Both the position numbers and the translations under genes were made by a program. 41,894 nt of DNA from positions 1 through 41,894 of the forward strand of contig JAFEKR010000118.1 in assembly GCA_019022495.1 (NCBI GenBank), read 5' to 3'. This DNA comes from Epichloe hybrida (Eukaryota > Ascomycota > Sordariomycetes > Hypocreales > Clavicipitaceae). The notes under the pieces are model-generated. The model was not told the DNA's origin. It saw nothing but the letters and a program-made list of their open reading frames with translations, and did not search any database. This document shows, in pieces, positions 20,661 to 29,590 of the stretch. Position 1 is the stretch's first letter. Each line of letters starts with the position of its first letter.

Positions 20661-20898
20661 ATGTAATATACGGACGTAAAAGGTATACTAAAATTCCTCA
20701 ATAATAATCTTTCTTGTTAACACTAGCTGTTTAAGATTTTATTACTGCACATGCCCTATGGGCTATGTTATAGTTTAATACCTTAGACTATTCTAGGCAG
20801 CAGCCTGTAGGGGACACGACTTTTGACGCGGCCCTCCGGAATGATACTGTCTCTGGTTTATATGTGCAACACACACTGCCTTCTATTAGATGTGGCAG
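20661..20898. promoter_or_regulatory. Distal NRPS upstream region with the block shared with the sulfotransferase-like gene
   Basis: GACACGACTTTTGAC at 20813-20827 is identical to 2806-2820. The following CCTCCGG...CTGTCTCTGGTTTATA and CAACACACAC mirror the sequence after the block in the other gene. Base composition changes from AT-rich to normal at about 20780. The block lies about 530 bases before the NRPS start codon because two tandem repeats intervene. Confidence 0.55.
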
Positions 20899-21070
20899 CC
20901 TTAAATCTTAGGCATCATTTTCCTCGCGATGCCTTCCGTCTTTGCGGCTAATTACAAGACATTAGTGCTTGGAGCAAAGACCCTCTTTATCTTTATATAT
21001 AGCCTTATTATGCTATATGTAAATAGCTTAGCTAGCTGAATTTATCATTTTACTTTTTACACTATTTTGC
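20899..21070 (+). repeat. Promoter-bearing repeat, copy A (mutated)
   Basis: This copy is collinear with 21119-21268. Both run CCTTAAATCTTAGGCAT (CCTTATATCTTAGGCAT in B), then TTAGTGCTTGGAGCAAAGA, CTCTTTAT, a TATA-like segment, TAGCTTAGCTAGCTGAA and a run like ATCATTTTACTTTTTACACT. Copy A has ATATGTAAATAG where B has CACGTGTGGATAG, consistent with RIP-type changes. Confidence 0.8.
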
Positions 21071-21118
21071 AGTACAAAAGCCTAGCGATTCTAATTACAC
21101 TTAGATATTTTGAAGTAA

Positions 21119-21268
21119 CCTTATATCTTAGGCATTATTTTCCTTACATGATCACACGACCTTAGTACTTGGGGCGAAGACTCTCTTTATCATTATAAAT
21201 AGCCCCATTATGCCACGTGTGGATAGCCTAGCTAGGTGAATTCATTATCACTTTCCACACTGTCTCAC
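21119..21268 (+). promoter_or_regulatory. Promoter-bearing repeat, copy B (likely NRPS core promoter)
   Basis: This copy directly precedes the NRPS. It contains CATTATAAATAGCC (TATA-like, 21191-21204), a CACGTG palindrome at 21214-21219 (a typical bHLH/bZIP site), and ends about 75 bases before the start codon. Copy A is at 20899-21070 and an inverted copy C is at 25822-25998. That the repeat carries the promoter of this gene is inference from its position and the TATA-like box. Confidence 0.6.
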
Positions 21269-21343
21269 ATCTTCTTACGACTAACTACCTCAGTCTTCTT
21301 GGCAACACAGCATCATTTTGTGAGAAGTTTGTCCTATTAGAAC

Positions 21344-24300
21344 ATGGCGTCAATCTCCATGGCTAGCAAGGCCGAGGATCTGGGATCGGCACCAGAATGC
21401 TTCGCGGATGGGCAGAGGCAAGAAGAAACCCTGTCTGTAGAATTCGGCCCAATGCCTACATTATCTTCACCGATAACCCTTCAGTTGGCATGGTCTGCGA
21501 CCCTGGGCTGTTACAATGGGTCGGATGATGTTTGTTTTGACATTCTTCACATTCACGACCAATATGCTGGAAGCGAACATACTTTCACGAGCCGTGCCAT
21601 CGAGGTCCATCTTGCGCGAAACGACTCTGTGGAAGCTGCAATGGGAAAGATGTCACAACGAAGTAGTCACGCCGCGACTAGTTCCTCCGACACGCTGCTG
21701 GTTATACTGCAATCGCTGGCCCGAGACACTTCGGCAGTAGATTCTCTGGAGGACTATACGTATCCAAAATACCAGCTCTCTATGGAGTGTCGTTTAGACG
21801 AGAACCGGGCAACGCTACGAGCTGTCTATAAAACCTCGACATGGCCGCCGGCAACAGTCCGATTCATTTTGTTTCAGTTGCGGCACGCCATAAGATTAAT
21901 AGCCACGTCGCCGTTGGTGCCAGTATCCTCTCTGCAAAGCATCAGTGTCGAGACCCAGAAGAGATTGATGGACTGGGACCAAGCTTCGCCGCGACAGCCC
22001 CAGCTCAAAACTGCGTGGCCATTGATTGAGAAACGATGCAGAGACCAGCCGCATAAGCTGGCCATCGACTCTTGGGATGGTCGCGTGACGTATGGCGATC
22101 TTGAGCAACGGGCCTCTGCCGTGGCGGAGCAACTCTTGCAGCTGGGGTTGAAGCCAGGTACATTCATTGGACTGCTGTTGGAGAAGTCCATGATGGCTAC
22201 GGTGGTCATTCTCGGCGTTATAAAATCTGGATGCGCATTTGTCTTGCTTGATGCTTCGCAGCCGACCCGGCGCTTGCAGTCGATGTGCCATACAACACAG
22301 GTGGCGACTATTGTTGCCTCGCCAAGGTATAAGAAAGCAGGCTTCGACATTGGCATTACCATACACTCTACAGATGACTTTCCGCTACTACCTTCTAGCG
22401 AGATATCACATTCCCATGAGCAACCCAACAGTGCTCTATACGCAGGGTTCACCTCGGGAAGCACTGGCGAGCCAAAAGGATTTGTCATTGAACATGCTGC
22501 TTTCACAAGTGGACTTGATGAGTACTGTGCGGCCGTCAATCTCAATCACGACTCACGAGTTTTCCAGTTTGCTTCGTACTCATTCGTGGTCAGCATCACG
22601 GGACAGTTGGCACCACTCTCCTCAGGCGCTTGCCTATGCGTTCCATCGCAAGTCCAACTTGAGAATGGCCTCGCGAATGCAATTAGAGATCTTGGAGCGG
22701 ATTGGATTGCCATTACCCCTTCTGCAGCTCGTATACTGGATCCTGAGAGCGTCCCCTCCCTCCAGACAATTGTCATGGTTGGAGAGGAAATGTTGCCATC
22801 AGACCTGGTGAGGTGGAATCACGTAAACCTTTACTCGCTTTACGGCCAATCTGAGAATTCCAAGGGAACCATGATTGCGAAGAAGACGGGCCCTGATTCT
22901 GTAGCTGGCATCGGCGCACCCTACCATGCTAAAGCCTGGGTTGTTCATCGCGAGGATCACAACTTCCTAGTTCCGATTGGGGGGGAAGGCGAGTTAGTTA
23001 TAGAGAGTCCGTGTCTTACCCGAGGATACATCAACAACAAGGACCAGACTCAAGCGTCGTTTGTCTATAACCCCGAGTGGATCAAAGGAACTGGCCGAAA
23101 AAGCGACCTCTGCGTCTTTAAAACAGGTGACTTGGTGAGGCGCAATGCATCTGACGGTTCATTTCAACTTGTCGGGCGGAAAGGGAACAGGACAAAAATT
23201 CGAGGCCAGCGTGTTGAGCTGGGCGAGGTTGAGCATCAGGTCCGACTGCTCCTACCCGATGCCAAAAGCGTCACTGTAGAAATCATATGCTCAGCAGAGG
23301 ATATACCCGGGACGTCACCGATGCTGGTTGCTTTTATCCTCACGAAGACAGTCTGCTCCAGCGGCAACAATTTGTCGCCTCTGCTGGCCTCACCAACACG
23401 GCAATTCCGAGAGCAGGCATTACTCTTGAACGCCGGATTGAAGGATGTCTTACCGTCGTTCATGGTTCCAACGGCATACGTCGAGTTAGCAAGGTTGCCA
23501 AAAACTCACACCGGCAAGGTAGATCGGCGGGCGATGCGTGAGGCAGCAGCAGCGCTGACTCGAAGAGCTCTTCTTGAGTACACAATCTTGCGCGCCACCT
23601 ATAGGGAGCCGGGCTCTGAGGAAGAAACCATCCTACGAGACATCTGTGGGCAAGTCCTTCAGCTGCCCCGCGGCGAAGTCGGCATGGATGACACCTTCAT
23701 CGACCTAGGGGGAGACTCTATTATGGCTCGTCACCTCATCACCGGCGCAAGATTGAGTGGTCTGTCGGTAACACTGCAAGAAATCTTCCAACCCGCAACG
23801 CTGGCTCAGATTGCGCAGAATAGCCAAGCAGAGAAGGATCCTGAGACATTTGGCGAAACCAGTTTCAATTCCTTTGGGGCTCTTCGAGCCAATTTTGTCA
23901 ACAGTCTTCCTGAATACCTCGGCGAGGATGACATCGAGGATGTATTGCCTACGCTGGAACTCCAAGCAGCGTATGCTCTGAACCGAGTGGTAGACTGCAT
24001 CCCACTACACATATCTGGGTCGTTGGATTTGACAAAACTGCACCACGCGTGTCAGGCTCTGGTGGCTAGACACGCGACCCTGCGAACAGTGTTTCATACA
24101 TGTCGCGGGAGCCTGGTCCAAGTTGTTTTGCGCCGACTGGACGTGCCTTTCATGGTACAGACGTGTGGCAGCTTAGATGATGCCGTTCACATGGTGGAGG
24201 AGATCGGCACTAGTGAGCTCAAGGAGCGATACCAAATCCATAAGCCTATAGTGGGATTCATTCTGGTGACGGTTCCGACAGAAAAACGCCATATCCTCGT

Positions 24301-25174
24301 CATGCGTCTGTGTCATGGCCAATACGACGCCCTCTGTCTGCGACCACTCATCCGGGATATATGGTCCGCCTACCAGAACATGCCGCTTCTATTGGAGGCA
24401 GAGTTCAAAACACACATTGAGCATTGTTTCCGACAGCAAAATCCCCAAGGCTACAGTATCTGGCGCGACGTACTGGCTGGCTCTCGGCCATGTCCCCTGT
24501 TTCCATCAGTTTCGGCCTCGCCTGACGACGCGCCAACCGTGTCCCTGACGGAGAGGCGACTTCCCCCGATTAAGCCACTCGCTGGATCAACCCAGGCAAC
24601 TATGGTCAAGGCGGCTTGGTTCGAAGCCTTGTGGCATGAAACGGGGCAAGATGACCTGGTGTTTGGGCAATTCTTGCACGCATGGTCAGGCAACCACGGC
24701 GTCATCGGCCCCTGTATGAATGTGATTCCCGTCCGCGTGCAGTACTCTCGGTCATGGACGCGAAGACAAGTGCTCCACGCTGTCCAGTCACAGCATGCGA
24801 AAACGGCGCCGTTTGACGCTCTTGGTTGGAGTGACATCATCACAAACTGCACGGATTGGCCAGCCGTGACCGGGGCAGACTCTGTTGTTTTACATCAGAA
24901 TTTTGATCGTGAGATTGAAGTTTGCATCGACGGCATTCTCTGCCGGAAGGAAATGCCCATGTTTTCACATTGGGCCGTGTTCCCCATGCTTCTAGTAACA
25001 CATCCAGGAGAGGACAAGCTGGATGCTTTGCTCTTGATGTCATCCAGATATCGAGGAATGCGTGATCCCGACCGCATGTTAGATAGCTTTGCGAGAGCAC
25101 TGCAGCTGCTGGAACAGTGCCCTGATGAGACGTTGGGCAGCAAGGGGTTTATGACGCTGAGCGGCGTCAGTTAG
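21344..25174 (+). CDS. Monomodular non-ribosomal peptide synthetase (A-T-C)
   Basis: A single exon encodes 1276 residues. Residues 44-215 are the C-terminal remnant of a condensation domain (GSDDVCF at 59-65), without its catalytic half. The adenylation domain (about 225-735) has TSGSTGEPKG at 370-379, YGQSE at 500-504 (usually YGPTE), KTGDL, RGQRVELGE and the catalytic lysine K725 (HTGKVDRR). The thiolation domain has LGGDSI with the phosphopantetheine serine S792. The C-terminal condensation domain (about 867-1270) keeps H991-x3-D995 (CHGQYDA) and CMNVIPV, the form of fungal terminal condensation domains. By alignment with the phenylalanine domain of gramicidin synthetase, the residue that should be Asp235 is V415, in SFVVSITG. 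The inferred pocket is V, V, T, A, V, V, L, K, G, K. So the domain probably takes a carboxylic acid without a normal alpha-amino group, or is impaired. A-T-C monomodules such as A. fumigatus Af12050 acylate a preformed partner. No thioesterase or reductase is present. Confidence 0.93.
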   Translation: MASISMASKAEDLGSAPECFADGQRQEETLSVEFGPMPTLSSPITLQLAWSATLGCYNGSDDVCFDILHIHDQYAGSEHTFTSRAIEVHLARNDSVEAAMGKMSQRSSHAATSSSDTLLVILQSLARDTSAVDSLEDYTYPKYQLSMECRLDENRATLRAVYKTSTWPPATVRFILFQLRHAIRLIATSPLVPVSSLQSISVETQKRLMDWDQASPRQPQLKTAWPLIEKRCRDQPHKLAIDSWDGRVTYGDLEQRASAVAEQLLQLGLKPGTFIGLLLEKSMMATVVILGVIKSGCAFVLLDASQPTRRLQSMCHTTQVATIVASPRYKKAGFDIGITIHSTDDFPLLPSSEISHSHEQPNSALYAGFTSGSTGEPKGFVIEHAAFTSGLDEYCAAVNLNHDSRVFQFASYSFVVSITGQLAPLSSGACLCVPSQVQLENGLANAIRDLGADWIAITPSAARILDPESVPSLQTIVMVGEEMLPSDLVRWNHVNLYSLYGQSENSKGTMIAKKTGPDSVAGIGAPYHAKAWVVHREDHNFLVPIGGEGELVIESPCLTRGYINNKDQTQASFVYNPEWIKGTGRKSDLCVFKTGDLVRRNASDGSFQLVGRKGNRTKIRGQRVELGEVEHQVRLLLPDAKSVTVEIICSAEDIPGTSPMLVAFILTKTVCSSGNNLSPLLASPTRQFREQALLLNAGLKDVLPSFMVPTAYVELARLPKTHTGKVDRRAMREAAAALTRRALLEYTILRATYREPGSEEETILRDICGQVLQLPRGEVGMDDTFIDLGGDSIMARHLITGARLSGLSVTLQEIFQPATLAQIAQNSQAEKDPETFGETSFNSFGALRANFVNSLPEYLGEDDIEDVLPTLELQAAYALNRVVDCIPLHISGSLDLTKLHHACQALVARHATLRTVFHTCRGSLVQVVLRRLDVPFMVQTCGSLDDAVHMVEEIGTSELKERYQIHKPIVGFILVTVPTEKRHILVMRLCHGQYDALCLRPLIRDIWSAYQNMPLLLEAEFKTHIEHCFRQQNPQGYSIWRDVLAGSRPCPLFPSVSASPDDAPTVSLTERRLPPIKPLAGSTQATMVKAAWFEALWHETGQDDLVFGQFLHAWSGNHGVIGPCMNVIPVRVQYSRSWTRRQVLHAVQSQHAKTAPFDALGWSDIITNCTDWPAVTGADSVVLHQNFDREIEVCIDGILCRKEMPMFSHWAVFPMLLVTHPGEDKLDALLLMSSRYRGMRDPDRMLDSFARALQLLEQCPDETLGSKGFMTLSGVS

Positions 25175-25821
25175 CTATATGATATGGACCCATGTTGGAA
25201 GTAATGATGCCATGTTCCATATTGAAGTACGGAAGAGGTCTCTGAACACGTGTAGTATATTGCATATATTTTCACGCTGGCAATGTGTTGAGTTCTTGGC
25301 AATACAATAACATGGCTTGATATCCTACGAGGTAATACAATACGCGCCTTGCAAGGTTCATAGACTCGGCGAGGCCAACCGTCCTACGTTCAAGGCACAG
25401 TGTAGACCTAAATACAACGTCGTAACATGTTACGTGGGAGAGAATCCCACCGCACTTCGTGAGGCAGGCTCTGGTGTGATGGCTACTAGCAGCTATTATG
25501 AGATCAGTTTTGATTCAAAAACAAAAACCAAGGGTGGGCTAGGTTAGGTTCTCGTCGCCAAGGCAAGAGTCAGATGCGTGTCACTCTCAGTTCATCTCGC
25601 AAATACATACGTCGAGGTTAAACATATACCGTGGTATGCCGTTAGGAAGAAAGGTTGCTTTCCACTCCACAGGTCAATAGGCAGAACTCGCCAAATCCCC
25701 TACTAGCATCTTATGTTTGCGGTGCTCGAGCAAACTTTGGCGACCGCCCAATGTCCATTCATACGTGCCAAGGTACATGTAGTTGACTGTTCAGCCCGGT
25801 TGACCACCAACCACATCCCTT
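25175..25821. other. NRPS 3' flank, normal composition
   Basis: This is the GC-normal sequence after the NRPS stop, presumably its 3' untranslated region followed by intergenic DNA. A 76-codon open frame at 25317-25547 has no recognisable motif and looks accidental. No RNA gene or repeat is seen before the inverted promoter repeat at 25822. Confidence 0.5.
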
Positions 25822-25998
25822 ATGTGAGACGGTGTGGGAAGTGATGATGATGAATTCAGCTATCTAGAGCTATCCACACGTGGCACAACGAGGCTATATA
25901 ATAAGGGCAAAAGAGAGTCTTTGCCCTAAGTGCTAAGGTCTTGTAATAAGGCCTTAAAAGGGAAAACATTATAATAGTAATGCCTAAGATATAAGGCT
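25822..25998 (-). repeat. Promoter-bearing repeat, copy C (inverted)
   Basis: This is the reverse complement of 21119-21268. It shares GTGAGAC-GTGTGGAAGTGAT-like sequence, GAATTCA, ATCCACACGTGGCA (with the same CACGTG), a TATA-like segment, CTAAGGTCTTGT and ATGCCTAAGATATAAGG. Together with copy B it brackets the NRPS as inverted repeats 4.7 kb apart. A promoter in this copy would point back into the 3' end of the NRPS. Confidence 0.82.
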
Positions 25999-28490
25999 AC
26001 TATAATTAACACTACCCCTAGCGGAATATCTAGCCTAAAAATAAGGCTAAAGATATTACTTATTTACTAAGATACCTATTTTACTAAAGTGTTTTTATCT
26101 AGTGTAAAGTCTTATGCCCTTATTATATAAAGAAAACATAAGAAATTACTATATTTAATTTAGTCTAAACCCTTTATTATCCTATTTATAATTATTTAAT
26201 TAGTTCTAATCTATTCTAGATAAAAATAACTCTAAGAGGTCTTTTTAACTACTTATTTATACCTTATATTAATATAATAAGTATAACCTCTATATCTCTT
26301 ATTAAGGACATTTACCTTTATATTTTAGCTATTTATAAATATTAGCAATAGTTATTAAATTAAATAAGGATTAATAATTTAAACAACTGTTGTTTATATC
26401 TCTTATAATAATAACACTATTAACCTCTATGTTTTAGTTATTAGGTGCCTGATATAATCTAAATCCTATAATCTGTGGGACTCTTATAAATCTCTTTACC
26501 TGATCTATGATTTATAAGACAATATAAGTCCTTATATGATTAAACTAATGATTAGTTTAGCTTGGTTTAATAGTTATAGAACTAATGAGGGTCTTTTTAT
26601 AGACTGGACAGATAAATAATCTTAAATTTCTTTGTATGAGTTCTATATAAACAATTATTGTTTGGTTGTAGCTTATTCTAATCGTTTAATGCTAAAAGGC
26701 AACCCAGGGTTACTTGGTTATAACAACTGTCTTTACTTATAATAATTATGTATTAATGTCCCACAACTAAGCTAATAAAATATGATGCAGAAGCTTCTAT
26801 TGGATTAGAACAAACAGCTTGGCTTTGATGACCAACACCAGTTAACTATGGGGTGCCCTCTTACTAATTCTCTTCCTCCTTTACTTAGCGAAACTTTATA
26901 TATGCCTTTAAGCTATCCTAGGCATAGCAGCTATTAGATTTGCTAATAATATAAATATTATAGCGTTTAGTAAGAATATAGTGTAAACCTAAAGAAAACT
27001 TAAGGCTATATAAAAGATCTATAAGAACTAGGTAAAGAAAGTAAGTATAAAGTTTAACCTAGTAAAAACTAAACTTATATACTTTAGTAAGGCCTATAGG
27101 CCTTTATAAGTAAGGGTCTAGCTTAGTATAAAAGAGATAGTACTAATAAAAGCATATTAATTCCTTAGAGTATAAGTAAATAGAAAACTTAACTGAAAAC
27201 CTGAATGTTTCATAGGAAGCTGACTTCAGTAACTTGCTGTCAGAAAACGGAGATACCTAGCTTATATAGTAGTCCTATTTCTTTTTACTAGAGTAAGCTT
27301 ATTAGAAAGAGGAACTGAAATAATTTCAGGCTTTATAGTAAACTAATTAACTTACCTCTAAACTATAGCTAGAGCGTTTAAGGCTACTTTAGTTACTTAG
27401 CTAGAGGTTAAGACTTATATCCCCCCCCTAGACCTTTACTTAAATAAGATAAAATAGAAGTTTAAGGAAAGGATTATACTTGGTAAAATAGTAAGTAAAA
27501 TATAGGCTATAGCTAACTTAGTGTAAATAGTATTATAATATAGAAAAAGACCTTCTCTTATAAATAATAAACTAGATATATAATTATATAAGGAGTAAAA
27601 GAGAAAATAGGAAAACTAGTATACTAATAGATAACTAAGATAATATAGGTATAGAAAAGAGCTAATAAAGAACTATTTACTTACTTATAACCTAAAGGAA
27701 ATCTAGAAATTTTATACTAGACTTAATAAGTATGTCTCTTCTCATTATATGGAGACCAGCATAATAAGTTTTCTTCCAAAGGAAGTGCATGTTCACAAAT
27801 TAGCTTTATGACTATAGCAATTGCTTTATGTAATTGTCCAACCTTATAAGTATGACACCCCTAAATATCAATAAACTGCTGAGATGTGAGGTAAGGCTGG
27901 CCTAGATAATCCCTAAAATTGGATATGGTATGAAAACAAATATTGCATATTGGCATAGCCTTGGCTATTATAAACTAGGGATCTGAGGCTGCCTAGAACA
28001 ACAATAAATAAACAATTGAGAGATGCTAAGGGTAAAAGATAAATATAGCTATGAAATTAGGCTAGATGTAAAATTACGCTAGACTATGGGTTTGTGGACC
28101 AATTTTAAGTTAAAAACTATTAAGCCTTCTTCATGATCAGATTAATAACAGAGTTTATTCTGCTACAAAGAGAGCTAGTTTATTTTTACTTTATGACCAA
28201 GAGCTAAAAGATGACATTATATTGCTTAATGAAACTTCTAGACTAGCTAGAAGTCTATTATTTTCTTGACATAGGACTTTGGTATCAGTTTCTTAACCTA
28301 AGCTATAGTTCTTTGAGGGCCTGAATGTTCTGGATTCAGCCTGATTTAAAGCTATGCCTTTAAAATATATAAATTATGCAACTGGAGTGTGCTAAATTTT
28401 AATATAGCTAGACAATGTTTTGGCTATGGTGGCACTAAAGTGGCTTAGATGACAAATAGCCCAGAACAATTTTAACAGTTATAAACCTAA
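25999..28490 (+). mobile_element. LINE (Tad-like non-LTR retrotransposon) fragment, RIP-degraded
   Basis: A plus-strand reverse transcriptase can be followed through stops and frame changes. Around 26848-26900 a degenerate ILFLLYLA follows a glycine-proline stretch where GxPQGSPLSP is expected. FANNINIIAF at about 26939 stands for FADDTNxxAF. Further on come LVKTKLIYF and SIKEI...FLRV, and a thumb-like segment (LDLYLNKIK) lies near 27430. About 27190-27290 interrupts the similarity. The 5' part and both ends are not defined and no poly(A) tail is clear. Element type is clear; subfamily is inference. Confidence 0.7.
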
Positions 28491-29590
28491 TAGTTAAAGT
28501 AAGTATTAGATATTACCCCTTTATATATAAATTAGCCTTACTCTTAAGCTAAAAATAAACTAACTTACTAATAATATTATAGTACTAGTGCCCTAGATTA
28601 TAAATTAATTATATCTTATAAGATATATACTATAGCGCTTAAGTTTTACCTAGCTACCCTAAATTAGACCTAGAATAAGTATAAAATAAGGGTAAAAATA
28701 ACTTACTTTAAGATCTTTAAACTCAGCTTACTTTAATTATTTTACTATAAGGGATTTTCTTAAATATCTCTTTAAGGTTATAATTTCCTAGGTAAATTAA
28801 AACTAGAATAATACTAATAATAAAATACTTATAGTATTTAGTAATATTTTATTATAAATTTCTATATAAAATATTAGTAATTAAACTAGCACTAGGCTAG
28901 AAAAGCCTTAAATAGCTCTAAGAAAGAGTAAGAAAAATAAGAACCTATAGGAAGTTTAATATAAGAAAAGAAAAAAGGTTAAAACCTTATAAGGGAAAAA
29001 GCTCTTTTTTATACTTAAGAGAGAGAAGAGGGGGATAAATTATAATATTACCTAGAAAATAAAGTATAAGATAAATAAATATATAAATAGTATATAAGTA
29101 ATTAAAAAGTAAAACTACCTAAACACTAGGCTTAAATTACTTACCTCTTACTATAAGTAAATAAAACTATATACTTAGACTTTATAAGGTATTTAGTTTA
29201 GTATTAGGCTAGAGTTAGCTAAAAAGTAAGGCACTAGAGGAGTTAGAAGTAAAGTAAATAAAAAGTAAATTACTATTATAAATTAGAATTTACTATACTA
29301 TAAAATAAAATAAAAGGCATAGAGTAAGGTTAAAATAAGGCTAGATTAGTATTAAAGGGAGCTAGTTAGAATTATTACTATATATTTTTCTTTTTCTTTT
29401 ATTTTCTATAGAATAAGGCTAGTATAAGCTAGCACTAAATACCTATAGTTAGCTATACCTAACATAGCGTAAACCTATAAGAGGGTTAGCGCTAGCTTAT
29501 TTATAAACATAAGGGGGTTTTCTTCCTAGTTTAGGGTTTTCCCCCTTAACTAGCCATTAAAATTACTAAGGACTAACTGTAATTAGCTTC
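28491..29590. other. AT-rich repeat DNA with the inverted copy of 450-660
   Basis: Stops occur in all frames. About 29380-29570 is inverted relative to about 450-660 (GTTAGCGCTAGC core, GGGTTTTCCCCC run). It abuts the broken end of the copia fragment and may be retroelement untranslated or terminal sequence. For 28491-29380 I see no recognisable gene or boundary. Confidence 0.45.

Noticed and set aside
21874..22545. 223-codon open frame antisense to the NRPS
   Set aside because: It lies wholly within the adenylation-domain coding sequence, has no recognisable motif, and is the usual shadow of a GC-normal gene.
25317..25547. 76-codon open frame after the NRPS
   Set aside because: No domain, no supporting promoter or introns, and it lies in the 3' flank; probably accidental.
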